A stretch of DNA of 64,000 nt, from the NCBI GenBank assembly GCA_036426205.1, contig CM071573.1, positions 72,576,580-72,640,579 of the forward strand. Direction: 5' to 3'. The stretch's first letter is position 1, and each line of letters starts with the position of its first letter. The notes under the pieces were generated by a model, which saw only the letters and a program-made list of their open reading frames with translations, searched no databases and was not told the origin of the DNA. Positions 22,779 to 35,117 of the stretch are shown here, piece after piece. The translations under genes were made by a program, and so were the position numbers. This DNA comes from Ascaphus truei. Its lineage: Eukaryota > Chordata > Amphibia > Anura > Ascaphidae.

Positions 22779-23322
22779 GTTCCAAATTTGTGTGCTCCTC
22801 GCTGATATGAAGGGCAAACAGACAAACTCACATTTAACACAGAAAAAGGACACAAAATATAAAAAAGGGACGAAAAGAAAAAAAGTGAACCAGTAGTTCA
22901 ATATGTCGAACGTAAAACATATAATTGCATAACATCCAATTGTCTCACTCAAAAGTTACGGGATCTTAAGCAGAAAAATAACCTCTCGGGTCTCTTTCGC
23001 CAGCTCTCTCCTTGAGTCACGGTCCTATTTGGATCTTTGAATTTAGCCACACTGCAGTCTCAGCTGGTTTAGCTCCGATCGGCGCCTTTGTGCTGCTCTC
23101 ACTCTCAAAGGTCCGCCGGCATGCGCACTCAGTACTTCCACACTCGTGATGTCACTGAGGGCTCCAATTCCTCCGGTCAGACCTGTAACATCCCGGTGAC
23201 ACTCTGCTCCTACGCGTTTCACCAGTACTCTGGCTTCATCAGATTCCCTGTGTTTTCCATGTTAAATGTGAGTTTGTCTGTTTTGGAATTCGCATCAGCG
23301 ATGAGCGCACAAATTTGGAACT
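22779..23322. mobile_element. Foldback element carrying a hammerhead-like motif
   Basis: Inverted arms of about 70 bp at 22779-22850 and 23251-23322 (from GTTCCAAATTTGTG to CTCACATTTAACA) enclose about 400 bp. The intact hammerhead-like core lies just inside the right arm on the minus strand. No protein is encoded. Confidence 0.7.
23211..23242 (-). ncRNA. Hammerhead ribozyme-like motif, intact core
   Basis: Minus strand: CTGATGA, A, a 5 bp stem II (GCCAG / CTGGT) with an AGTA loop, GAAA, palindromic ACGCGT, then A as the predicted cleavage nucleotide. Core and stem II are complete. Flanks do not make a good stem I, so cleavage in this copy is uncertain. Confidence 0.65.
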
Positions 23323-25231
23323 TAGGTTTCTGTGTTGACCCACTCCCCAGTAAACTCTTTCTATCCATATCCAGCTTTAGGTTAGTGGCCACTATATAAC
23401 CCTACTTACCTGCCTACTTCTATTGATTGAAAGAAGTCCATCAATCAATAAAGTGTTTGTAGTTCTGCAGCTCGGAGAGAGCATTTCATGGTACCACCTA
23501 CTTTGCAATTATGTACAAGTAGCCAAGTATGTGTCAGTACTGATTTTTAGCTAGTTCATTTTCTAAGCATTTAAAAGACAAATCTGAACTACTATAGCTG
23601 TCATCACTATGACAACTCAATAAAGACAGCTTGAGAAAGGGTAGGCAATATTAAAACCTGTAGTCACTTAAAACCGGGGGCTCATCTCCAGTCGTCCCCC
23701 TCCCCCAACAGGTCAGGTTTTAAGGATATCCCAGCTTCGGCAAAGGTGGCTTTGTCATAGTGTTTCAATTGGCACTAACTAGTTTACTGAACAATCCTCT
23801 AAGATCCACAACAGCTCGACTCCACCAAGGTTCCCATTCAACAAAGTTGAGTACCATTCCCTGTGAAGTTCTCTTGCCTTTGTGTAACTGAATGGCCTAG
23901 CGAATTCACCTTGTACAGAAACAATGAGAGCCTTGATATACACTGCCCTCTTTCTAAAACAATGTTGATTTTATTTTTATTTTCCTTGTCTTGGAAGGAA
24001 TCAAATCTCTTCTTACACATAAAAGAAAATACTAATTTATCTACAAGTTTTGTTTGCTGGAAAAATCTTTTAAATTCATTTTTGAGAAGTGATTTATGAG
24101 CTGCAAGGATGACATCGGTAGATCTATGATTGGAAGCACATTGTCTTTTCTCTATCCAATGAGATAACAGATTAAAGTAGCGATCCCTCGAGAGACCTAT
24201 GTGTTTAACTCCTAAAATATTATTATCTTGCCCCCTGAGTATGACCTGATCTTTTGATTAAAAAAAAAAACCATCTTCAGTGTTAACATTATGATTGTCT
24301 TAATCTCTAGTTTCTGAAGTTTCTATGGTTACTTTGACATTGCTCTGGGCTCTGTTGAGAACTCCATCTAAATCTCACAGATATTTAACATTTGAACCAC
24401 TAATAGAGAGACCACCATAGAAGACATGTTATGAGAGCCAGATTTCTGTTAGAACAAAGAGTTAAAGAGAGTGAGAGCAGAAGAGGTTGTGTATAACCAG
24501 AGCCTTGTTAGTCAGAGAGAGGACATTCCAGAGGTCACAGGAGAAGGGAATAGAGAAAGAAGGGAGACAAGTAATAGCTATTAAGTTATATGGGTTAGCC
24601 GGGAGGGAGGAGGAGGCAGGCTGGTGTGGGCGAGAGCAGGTGTGTATATGGCTGGTGTAGAAGAAATGAAAACCCACTCTGGGACATTAGGGTAACAGCC
24701 TGTCAGAAAGCTTTTAATACATATTTTGTAGCTACTGTATAACAAGAGTACATATAATTATTAAACACTAGAGTCTGAATAAAAAAATGCACTGTAGCTT
24801 TATTCGCAAATATTTACTTTTTACTAAACTAGCAAAGAGGCGTGTATGCATGATTTCACAAGGTCTCACAACCTGGGCGTATACTTCACATTCCGTCAAT
24901 TAAAATGTTATTCGCTACACGGATTTGCAAGCTGAGCTAAAAGAAAATTAAACAACCTAAAAGAAACAAATGTTCTCTTTCCAAGGGCATATACCCTGCC
25001 TGGCGTCAAATGGGAAAGCATAACAGAAATGCAACTAGCAAAATGGGGCAGTTTATTATTAGATAAGCGAACCGTCCATACAGCAGTTTCTAAGGTTAAC
25101 CAGCAATAATGAAATACCCATTGTGTGATGCTAAAGGCCATTATTACTCACAATCCCATTCTGTACTGAGCAAGGGTCTGCATTATGAAATTATAATCCT
25201 CCACACTGGGTCCAGGATAAGGAGAGATATG
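23323..25231. other. Unassigned DNA with a small hAT-family fragment
   Basis: At 23672-23750 the sequence resembles the left half of the CTCCAGTCCTCAAG hAT-type miniature family (CATCTCCAGTCGTCC, AACAGGTCAGG, AGGATATCC) but lacks the right half. No coding sequence is recognised in the rest. Confidence 0.45.
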
Positions 25232-25726
25232 TGGAAGATAAAAAAAAATTAAGATAATAGTGCAGACCAATTGTAATACAAATTCAAAGTGTAAAAAATG
25301 GAGACGCTCCTTCCACCAGGACCTGTGACGTCACTGACGACTACGAGCGCAGAGACACGGTGCAACGCAGGGGACCGGCATTGACTATTGATCGGCGGGT
25401 ACTCTCAAATGTCCAAGATACATTGTGAAAATGTGAGTTGAAATTGCAACTACTACAGTCATCTGTGCAATATATTTATTTGAACATACTACCCTATGAG
25501 TGTATTCCTTCTTCTTTTCTCTCGTACACTGCATTGCTACGTGAGCAACACGCTATATAGAACAGATTCTACAGAGGAGCTTTGACCAAGGAGCTCATAT
25601 CAGAGAGAGAAGAATCTCTGATCTGCCTACATTCTCATTACCATTTGTGAGTGCGATTTACACATTTTTTACACTTGGAATTTGTATTACAACTGGTCTG
25701 CACTATTATCTTTATTTTTTATCTTC
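25232..25726. mobile_element. Foldback element, same arm family as the 27 kb palindrome
   Basis: Arms 25232-25299 and 25662-25726 are inverted copies (GAAGATAAA, AATAGTGCAGACCA, TGTAATACAAATTC) separated by about 360 bp. The GTGCAGACCAA block also occurs in the arms of the 26796-27838 palindrome, indicating one family. Confidence 0.7.
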
Positions 25727-26264
25727 CTCATATATTCGTCACTGATATTGAGAGCGCTCCCCATTTTTTGGACATCCAAGTTCTTCCAGGACCAGAGGAT
25801 GGTCTACAAAGGTAGCTGCCTAATTACATTATTTTTTACACTTTATTACACTTGTCACTGTGGGGCGAAGGTGGATATATTTTTAATATAAAGGTATTAC
25901 ATTGGTATATAGATTGGTATATAGATTGATTATTTTAGTCACGTTTTTATTCCTTTTGCGCATATATTTGCACTAAGTTTATTGGGCTTGATTCATCACA
26001 TTTAAATGAAGTGTTTTACTTTAAGATAAAACCTTTCCCTTGAGATCGCCTAGTTACACCCCCTTTGCTATTAAGGAGAGATATCCCTAGCAGCAAGGAG
26101 GAGCAGAGAGAGAGGAGGTGAGAAGAGGATTTGTGGGGTGCTTTTTATTGAGGGGTGTAGAAGTTGCTGAGATTGAGGTGTGTAAATAGTGATGCAGTGT
26201 ATGGGCATAAGCATAGGTGGAGGGAAGGAAAGATGAAGAAATGTGGAAAGAAGTAGGAGAGTGG

Positions 26265-26420
26265 GAAATAGAGATTGGCACATTTGTTTGTACATTTTGA
26301 TTCGCCTCGGATTGGACCGGTTCCTTTGATCCGCGTATTACTCTCCAAAAGAGCAATCCACAATTTCTGATTTTTTTTCTTTCAGAGCAAAGCACAATCC
26401 ATTTGCGTATTGTTAAAAAA
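26265..26420. repeat. Fragment of the TAGAGATGGGC terminal-repeat family
   Basis: Shares AGAGATTGGCAC, GGTTCCTTTGATCCGC and CTCTCCAAAA blocks with the complete element at 41795-41985. It is degraded at the right end. Confidence 0.45.
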
Positions 26421-26556
26421 GGGGGGTGAGGGAGGTATCCCTATGGGTTTCCCCCCCTCTCTCTCTTCATATTCTAATAGAGATTAAATAAAATATATTT
26501 TCTGACACATACAATTAAAAACCAGATGAAGCACAGCTGTGACAGTGCTGCTAGCC

Positions 26557-26640
26557 GTCAGCTGGTTTAGCTCATACTGTTAGAGCTGCGGTCTAGAAAA
26601 GCAGTGGTTCTGAGTTCTAGTCCTGTTAGGTCTGGCACCA
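26557..26640 (+). tRNA. tRNA-like sequence, probably a SINE head or tRNA pseudogene
   Basis: Shows an A-box-like TTTAGCTCATACTGTTAGAGC D arm, an anticodon-arm-like stretch with TCTAGAA loop, a B-box-like GAGTTCTAGTCC and a 3' end GGCACCA. The outer seven bases (GTCAGCT / GTCTGGC) pair imperfectly. The anticodon stem has two mismatches, so I do not think it is a working tRNA gene. The final CCA hints at a tRNA-derived retroposon. Confidence 0.5.
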
Positions 26641-26795
26641 TTCTAGTCATCAGGTTGGTGCCTTAGGCTTATTATCAACTCTATATAGTTGGTATGGAAA
26701 TCCTTTTAAGAAGCGTGGGATGGGACTCATTAAAAGATACTTTTCATAGCCATTAGCATATCTCTCGCCAGGTACCTCTGGCATGCTCCTTTATC

Positions 26796-27838
26796 AAAAG
26801 AACAATCTAAGTGTAGACAATTTTTGATATGTAAAATTTAAACTAAATGTCTTGTCTTGGCTCGTATGTTGTGCCTACTTACAAGATGTAAGTTGTTTTC
26901 AAGCGGTTTAGACACACAATGGTCTACTCTGCTAGGTTAGATATTCTCCACTCTGTGAAGCGGTCTCCAACTGTCAGCTCAGCAGCCAAGTGTATGTGAA
27001 GAAAAAGATACCATAGTGCAGACCAATACAATGGTAAAAACTAAACTTTATAATATAAAATGAACACTTACAATAAAAACGATTAATATGTGCATTGTTC
27101 ACAATCATATGTGATCAGGGGGAGAAGAGTTAGTTAGCTTCAGGCTCACCCGCCTCTTCCGATGGAATCCAATACGATCAGCCTCTCTCTGCGGTGCTGT
27201 GTCTCTGATGGTGGGCTGTGTGATCCAGGCTGTATCTTCCCGTGGGCTGTAGTACTCTCCTTCAGCTGCTGCACATCAGTGCTGCGCTTGGAGCTGCCCT
27301 TCGGGTGAATGATCTCGCCTCTCTCGCCGCCGGTACGTCACTTCCGCTTTGTTCCGTCACGTGTGCAGCAGCTGAAGGAGAGTACTACAGCCCACGGGAA
27401 GATACAGCCTGGATCACACAGCCCACCATCAGAGACACAGCACCGCAGAGAGAGGCTGATCGTATTGGATTCCTCGGAAGAGGCGGGTGAGCCTGAAGCT
27501 AACTAACTCTTCTCCCCCTGTCACAATAAGATTGTGAACAATGCACATATTAATCGTTTTTATTGTAAGTGTTCATTTTATATTATAAAGTTTAGTTTTT
27601 ACCATTGTTTGGTCTGCACTATGGTATCTTTTTCTTCACTACACTTGGCTGCTGAGCTGACAGTTGGAGACCGCTTCACAGAGTGGAGATATCTAACCTA
27701 GCAGAGACCATTGTGGTTTCTAAACCCCGCTTTGAAAACAACTTACATCTTATAAGTAGGCACAACATACGAGCCAAGACAAGACATTTAGTTTAAATTT
27801 TACATATCAAAAATTGTCTACACTTAGATTGTTCTTTT
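26796..27838. mobile_element. Large palindromic foldback element
   Basis: Left arm 26796-27275 and right arm 27362-27838 are inverted copies about 480 bp long with only scattered differences. The 86 bp GC-rich loop contains GGTACGTCACTTCC. No open frame of note; the two frames seen are mirror readings of the arms. Outer ends are AAAAGAACAATC and GATTGTTCTTTT. No clear target duplication. Confidence 0.85.
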
Positions 27839-28212
27839 GTTCTATTTCCCTCCATGCTCCCCCTGGATTACAACGAAAGTGACGATTTGCGGGACTAGCG
27901 AAACCAGTCCCTACCAGCTGGGTTTGAGCAGGGGGTTTGAACCTTTTAAATTATCACTTGCACGTTATTTAAGCACGTTTTTATTACTGTTAAATCAATA
28001 GATTTGCAATAACCACTCACTGTATAGATTTTAGTGAAACACTAATAGAGTTAGCGCCGTTTTTCACCTTCACTCAGCATGCTCCTTTATCAAAACAGGT
28101 GAATTGTGTATGCATGATGCACAGCACAAAAAATGGAGGATAATGCACGGGTAACTCCCATAAAAAAATATCAGATTTATTGAGCTCACATAGCTACCAC
28201 AGATAAAACATC

Positions 28213-28243
28213 TACGCATTTCGCGCCCCCTGCGCTTTATCAA
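28213..28243 (-). other. Degenerate hammerhead-like motif
   Basis: Minus strand: CTTGATAAAGCGC, loop, GGCGCGAAATGCGTAG. Stem II (GCGC/GCGC) and GAAA are kept, but the CTGATGA box reads TTGATAA, losing the catalytic G. Confidence 0.45.
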
Positions 28244-29876
28244 GATAAATTCAGTTCCTCTTGTATTCTTCAACTCCAATTTTAACTCCACAGACACTTC
28301 ATATGTGACACTTCATATGTTACACAGCCAATATGGACTGACTGAAATACTCTAACAATATCACATGATAATAAAAGTAAGGGATGGGTTGTGCCTAATC
28401 AATTCACACAGACACACCAAATAGATGTTAATGTAATAATAGCTGCTGCAATTGGGGTTAAATTGATAGAGGGAAAATCAACTCAGACAGACATACCTGT
28501 GTGAAGAAATAAATCAGAATGTTAGTCCAGATACATACATCCTTGTTTAACGATATAAAAAAGATATGGAAAACTTCCAGAGATGATACATTCAATTTTA
28601 ACTCAGACAGACAGTGCATATGTGACACTTAAGATGTTACACAGCCAAGTCAAAGTTAAGTGGCGTACCAGAGCAAATAAAAAAAGTCTTAAAATAAGAA
28701 ACGGTATGGGTGTCACACAGCAAAGTGACCCTATTACACCCCTTTAATTTCACATTTCTCGGTAAAGATACATTGTGTCTCCCAGTCGTCATTCTTCCCG
28801 CAGGAAAACCTGCTGCTTACGACCACGTAGCTCTCACCGCTGATTGTGAGCGCTAATCAAACTTCACTTACAGGTATTGGTCATTCGCACCTGCACTGAC
28901 TCAGGAGCAGGGGAGACACCATTATGCAATAATCTCTCTGCCAACAGATCTGTTTTAAAGCCCCCCCCCCCCTAAAGTTCAGGATGGAACAGGTTTCTAA
29001 TATTTGACTAAAATGCAATAAAATAAACAAAAACAAACTAAAGAATTTTATTGAACATGACTTTTATAAAGCTGATACATACTGTATGTCCTTTATACTT
29101 CCTTTTTCTATATTGATCTGTAATAATGAAGTTATTACATTTTAGTCTCCTTGGTGCTGCAGGGTATACTGCATAAACCTAACCCTAACGTAGTACATTG
29201 CAAATGAGCTGCTACTATATATTCCCATCCATGACTGGAAGGTTTGAATCTCCCCTTGTATAGTACTAATACACCTGGCATCTTAATATACCACGTAGTC
29301 ATTATAAAACGTTATTGTGTGGTGTGTTGCTAAGTGATCCATTACTCAGCGGAGCAGATGTAAAACTCTCAGTAATTGATTTTGCAGGAATTATTACTTT
29401 GTAAAACAATAATCGATACTTTCTAACAGCAATTTTGATTTTTGTGAAGTTGACAGCGTTGCTCCTGCACAGCAGCTGTACGAAAAAGATTGAATGTTCA
29501 TTGGCAATCAATGGCCAATTTTTTCCAACCAGAGAAAGCACGGCATGGTTAACTTTAATAGGTTTCTAATTCCAGACAAGTAGCAGCTGTTGGGAAAGGG
29601 ATTACTGGAGATCTTCCAAGAATTATATTCCTCTACTTTCATTACAGTTTCTGTTGTACTTTAGCATTAATAAGAATTGTTGGATAACCATTTCAGTGCT
29701 GGAGATTCCATGCACCATATTTAATAGGATACTAAGCAGATGACCATCATTCTATTGAATATAGGAGCAAACGTTTTTTTTTTTTTTAAACTGAACATCA
29801 AATACATGCTAAGAATACAAACGCATGAAGTGTACATGTAACCATAATACACAACATAGCAACTGATGATGGATAA
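28244..29876. other. Unassigned DNA with a short direct repeat
   Basis: A block of about 53 bp ending ATGTTACACAGCCAA occurs at about 28275 and again at about 28595 (TTTTAACTC...ATATGTGACACTT). No gene recognised elsewhere. Confidence 0.5.
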
Positions 29877-30816
29877 GCAGAGCCGCCGACATGGAGGGAG
29901 ACCTGGGACAAGTTTCTCTGGGCCTGTGGGGGGCCTGACCGCTGCTGGAAGTTGGGCTCGGCCAGCAGTCGGGCCCAACTTCCACATCCGGATGCTGGGG
30001 CCACTGACTGCTGTGGGGCAGAGGGGGGGAAATTGAGGACAGGAATTGACAGGTGGGGGATTGAGTGTAGGGATGGGGGGAAGGATGGAGTGTGAGGACG
30101 GGGGGGGGGGAATTGATTGTGAGAATGTGGGGGTTGAGTGAGAGATGAGAAGGGATTGAGTGAGAGAGGAGGGGACATTGGGTGAGAGAGAAGGAGGGTA
30201 TTGAGTGGCATTGAGTGAGAAGGAGTGAGAGCAGAGATTGAGTGAGATAGGAGATGGGATTGAGTGATAGAGGAGGGGCTAAGAGAAGGAGGGAGTGACA
30301 AAGGAGATGGGGGACAGGAGGAGGGGGTGATGGAGGAGAGGGAAAGAGAGAGGAGGAGGGAAGAGGTTGGAGAGAGAGGAGGGAAGAGGGGTGAGAGGAG
30401 GGAGTGGGAGAGAGTAAGAGAAGAGAGGGAGTGAGTGAGAAGAAGGGGGGAAGAAAATGAGAGAGGGCATGAAAAACAGAGAGGAGGGGTTGAGAGTGGG
30501 AGAGGGGAAAATTGGGTGAATGAGAGGTGTGTAAGGGGGAGGGGGTGATAGGTGGGGGCATAGGACGAGAGGAAGAAAGAGTGATGGAGGTGGGAGAGAA
30601 GTGGGACAGTGAGGAAGAGTGAGAGGGGGAAGAGTAAGAGAGCGGGGAGAGGGAGCAAGAGAGAGTGGGGAGTGAGAGACAGAGGAGGAAGAGAGAGGGA
30701 CAGTGAGTGCGGGGAGAGAGAAATAGAGGGGAGTCAAAGAGGGAGGAGGTGTGAGAGGGGGGGCACAATGCCACAGACATTAGGCCCCAGTGGAATTGCT
30801 AGTCCTGGGCTCTGGG
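29877..30816. mobile_element. Miniature element with an expanded purine tract
   Basis: Ends CAGAGCCGCCGACATG and CTAGTCCTGGGCTCTG are related to the CAGGGCCG family at 11847 and 58226. Between about 30000 and 30770 it is a G/A-rich tract of GAGTGAGAG and GGAGGGAG units. The long Ser/Pro/Leu frames on the minus strand are compositional. No convincing target duplication. Confidence 0.5.
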
Positions 30817-30939
30817 AAAGCTGTAAACGGCCATGCAGATAACAACCCTTTTAGTCTGCCAATCTTCTTGTTTGCTGTGGAACCCAATTAGAGCCTTTGC
30901 TTTCTTTCCTACTGTATATAGCTAACCCTTGTTTCTTGC

Positions 30940-31205
30940 ACAAACTAATTTGGATTCCCTTCACCACCTCTGTTGGAAGTCCACTCCATGAATTCACCAC
31001 CATTTCTGTGAAAAATGAGTTTCACATACTTCCCCTTTGCTTGCCACCCTCCAGCTTCTGAGTATGACCTCTGTTTCTCTTTCTATAAGCCTCCCTTCTG
31101 TACCTTGTTGAAACCCTTGTTTGTGTGATGTATTTGAAAGTTTCTGTTCACCATCCTACTGTACCCCTTCTCCAAGCTGTTCAAGTTTAATCTCAAATAA
31201 TCAAG
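30940..31205. repeat. Frog-type dispersed repeat, piece A
   Basis: Contains TTGGATTCCCTTCACCACC, GTTGGAAGTCCACTCCATG and CACCACCATTTCTGTGAAAAA, which I recognise as part of a dispersed repeat common in frog genomes; the piece at 57862 may be another part. Family name not assigned. Confidence 0.45.
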
Positions 31206-31251
31206 GTTAGTTAATTAAGATTCTTCAGAGCACATGGCACACTCTCTACCG

Positions 31252-31495
31252 CAGGGGGGCTCAACTCCAGTCCTCAAGCGCTCCCCCCCCCCAACAGGTC
31301 AGATTTTCAGGATATCCCTGCTTCAGCACAAGTGGCTCAACCAGTCCCAGCTTCAGCACTGGTTTCTCAACCAGTCCCTGCTTCAGCACCTGTGGCTCAG
31401 TCAGTCCCTGCTTTAGCACATGTGGCTTAATGATCAAGCCTTACCTGTTGGGGGGGGGGAGTGGGGAAGGGGAGGGGGCAGGGGTGCTCAACTAC
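31252..31495. mobile_element. hAT-type miniature element with internal expansion
   Basis: Starts CAGGGGGGCTCAACTCCAG and contains AACAGGTCAG and GGATATCCCTGCTTCAGCAC. The CTGCTTCAGCACAGGTGGCTCAACCAGTCC unit is repeated about four times, unlike other copies in the window. It ends in C/G-rich sequence and what may be a second element start (CAGGGGTGCTCAACTA). Confidence 0.6.
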
Positions 31496-31499
31496 ATGT

Positions 31500-33868
31500 G
31501 GCTTTCCTTTATGCTGATGTTTCTTTTTTTGATTAGATCATGTCATTGTTTTGCATTGATAAGTCCCGTTCTGTGCAGGCATGCTCTACTGCTTGTTTTT
31601 TTTTTTTTTTTTTAAATGAGGTTGCTGAACAATGTGATAATACTTATAATAAAGCTTTGGGACTCCCCTTGTAGGGCAGACATGTCATCTCCACGCTCAT
31701 CCCACCAACCCCCCCCCCCCCCCCAACCTCCCCGTCGCGATCTCCTGCTCTTCTCTGGACAGCAAACCGCAGACCAAAGATCGCGGCTGAAACTGGTTTC
31801 ACTCGCCGCCCAGTGCTCCGACGCACGCGAGCACGCAGTGACGGGGCCCGAAGCCTTACACACCACTGGTAAAACATGTGTGTGAGGTTTGGAAGGAAAC
31901 CAGTGCAAAAAGAAGAGTTTCAATTAAATCAAGAATAATGAAAGCATATAGGACCAACTATACCACCATGTTTCATTAGTTTCAACACGCAGCCTTGGTG
32001 TAGCCCAGTCTGGCTACAGTGGCCCACACTTTAGTATTCCTAAGGTGTAATGTAAATGAATCCCAAACCAAGATGCTGATATTCTGTTTTTTTTAATTAA
32101 GAGTTGCAACAAGATTGCATTTACAAAGAGTTTACTGTTGCCCTGGGTGCATTGCACAAACAATTACCAATGCGTTCTGAGATACAGTAATTCCCAAATA
32201 TACTCCAGTGCTTATTACGTGGCAAGTCCAGCTATCAATGTGTTGATTCTTACAGATGTGATATATATATTTCCAAAGCTTTTTAGGAAAATATAAATGG
32301 AAACTGCAGTGTAAGCCTTTGGAATTGAATTTTTAGACAACATTAATTTATTCTGTTATTGATTTGAACTCGCAATCTTAAAGTTAAATTCACTGCTTTT
32401 CTGTATCAGATACATATTACCATTTTTATGAGCTTTGTGCTGTCAATTTGCTCTTCTAAAAAAACCATACACTATATTGAGCTTTTTTATTAATTTTTTA
32501 ACGAAGGGGGATTTTCTTTATATTATTATTGCACAGTAGATATGGTGCTAAACTGTAGGGCGCCATACAGACAATTTAAGGCAGCAGTCCAAGCTGCCGT
32601 TTTTGTTTTTATATTTTATTTTTTCCCTTTAATATTTGCATCACTACAATCCACACAATGATAAGTAATTAGCTACAGTAAGTTACCGATCAATCCGTTC
32701 TCCTGTTATCGATCGGTGCACATACAGTATGCGCGAAACGCGTCAGAGTTCTCTCTGTTAGTTCATCTGAAATTTTATCATGTTGCCATTGGCCAAATAA
32801 ATATTTTTTCTTAAAATGTTTTGGAGCGATCCAGCCTTATCGTTTTTTTCTGCGGTGTACCGCTTACCTTTCCCCCAATGAAGTCCACTTCCGGTCTTCA
32901 ACTACTATCTAGGAGCACGCTACCTCCGGATGCCATGGTCATGAGTAAAATGGATATATTCATATAAATGTTAAGTCTAGCTCCAGGAGATTGATATTAT
33001 TTGTTGTGAGGGGGTCTATGCTTATGCTTATGCTTCCCATTGGCATCCCCTCTGGATATCATTATTCAAGTGCAGTTATCTCCAACCCCGGGAGCCTTAC
33101 TGACTTTGTGCTAAATTCCACTCTGTCATATGGTTGTCCGGGCTGATCTTTGTCCTATGAACATTTACAACTGATCAAGTGTTTTTTTCTAGTACACTCT
33201 GGAGCATTTTTGGGGATTAATTTCCCTTTCCTCCTATTGTAGATAAAATTGGTGCACTGCTAGAGGGAGGCCAGGGCTCAACAAGGGATGTGCCAGTGCC
33301 TGTTTCAGAAGAGGAAGGGGATAAAAAACAAATAGTTGCTATAAACAAATAGATGCCTGTTACATTATAATACATTAAAAATGTCATTCATTATTATTTA
33401 AAAAACATAAAAATACTACCAGTATTTTCTCATAATACAGAACTAAGTTATTAAAAAATATATATATACACATGTAGGATAGTGCTTGGTCTGTAGCTTT
33501 AAGTGAATTAGCCACAAGGTGCTTTAAGACTTAGCACTGCTTCGTAAACATGATTTGCAATGTATTCTAAATGTTTGAGTTAGGCTTTAGTACATTCGGT
33601 AAGAAGATTTGTTTAGCCTCACTTGAAGCTCAAATGTTGGCATTATTTATCTCCCAAATATTGTATCTGGAATGAAACATTAAAACATATACAAAAGCAT
33701 GAATTTAAGGTATGACCTTATGAAAAAGTACATATAAAAAGAGGCAGCACTAACTGTTTTTCCTGCTTTGCAGTTCATTGCCTTTACTACAGATTTACTA
33801 CTGCTTGTCTTCCAGTTCCATGTTGTGATGTATATTTAGTATTGTGTGTGTGTATATACATATGAGAT

Positions 33869-33869
<1 letters not shown>
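31500..33869. other. Unassigned DNA with degenerate hammerhead-like motif at 32711-32744
   Basis: On the plus strand ATCGATCGGTGCAC, a loop, GCGCGAAACGCGTC and then about 50 bases later CAAATAAATATTTT and GGAGCGATCCAGCC. This is the arrangement seen downstream of the motif at 54083, but the CTGATGA box is lost. Poly-T (31594-31612) and poly-C (31711-31722) runs are also present. No gene recognised. Confidence 0.4.
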
Positions 33870-33913
<44 letters not shown>

Positions 33914-34213
33914 TCTAATCTTTCTAATTTTTGGTATTTTATGCTTTTCACACTATTTTCTTTGGTCCATATATTACACAACATACACTTATTAATACAT
34001 TTTAATATTGATTTTCCCAATATCACACACACACACACATTTTTTTCACAGACTTATTATATTTATTTTACTACATATATAGTAGAATTATCAACAGGGT
34101 ATTAGTCCCTATCATTAGTTCCTAACCACATACAATTTTACATTTTTTATATTTGCAAATTTAAGCTATTTTGTATTAGTTATCATTGAGGAAGGGCGCT
34201 GTCTTTCACAAAT

Positions 34214-34277
<64 letters not shown>
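33870..34277. repeat. TA and CA microsatellites
   Basis: (TA)n at about 33877-33910, (CA)n at 34026-34040 and (TA)n at 34216-34277, with AT-rich sequence between. Confidence 0.9.
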
Positions 34278-35109
34278 TTACTATCTGCACAGTAACCCCT
34301 CTCTCGTTTACAGTACAATAGCTGCCCTTTAGCAGAGATGAAGAAGAAATGAACCAAACCACACTGTTTCTCTATTATAAGAAGGAACCTTAATATATTT
34401 TTGCATCACTGGGATAGATGTTTTTGTTTTGTGTGGTAAAAAAATGAGACGTTAGAACACTATAATGACTATAACAGCCTCATATCGCAAACTAGGTTAT
34501 TCCCTGAACTGATAGCGCTACACCTCTTCAGGATTAATAATACATTCTTTGGTTCTGTGCCATTAGACACAATCATAAAATGAATCCACAGGATTTACTG
34601 GCCTGTGTTGTAATTTCACTTTCATCTCCAGACCCAATTACATTAGTTCATTTAGAGCCTATAATAAATATTTCAATTAGAATGAGAAAAGGTCTGTAGG
34701 TGTAGCATCCATGCTTGCAATTTAATTTACTGCAGCAAGTGGTATGCTTTTGTTATACGAACTGCCCTGCCGTTTCATGCACTCTTTTTTACACTTCTTG
34801 TAACTTTAAATGGGCTATTATATACTGTATGTAATGTTGTTTATGTAACCACTGCAGCAAGCTGCAGATATGACAAATGCACCAATATTTTTCTTTGGCA
34901 GTCTACATGCAAGGCATTCCAGCTTCAGGTTGGCATACTGTGAACCACATCATATCCTTTATTAGGAACTCATTTTATCCATCCCTACTTCAATGCTTTA
35001 GTCTGCCCATCATGTTTTTAGAATGCACACGCTTTGTCAGTATTTTAACTGCTGTGACTTCAATTCTGTGCTACACCTGCCACCCGTCTCCTGGCATGAT
35101 GCAAGGTGG
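34278..35109. other. Unassigned AT-rich DNA
   Basis: No coding sequence or element ends recognised. Confidence 0.5.
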
Positions 35110-35117
35110 CATTAGAG

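Noticed and set aside
29798..30780. Minus-strand frames of 286 and 323 codons
   Set aside because: Translation of a G/A-rich expansion; low complexity throughout.
34494..34540. CCTGAACTGATAGCGC...CTTCAGG palindrome as hammerhead
   Set aside because: Lacks GAAAC after the stem; only a weak resemblance to the 20.5 kb motif.
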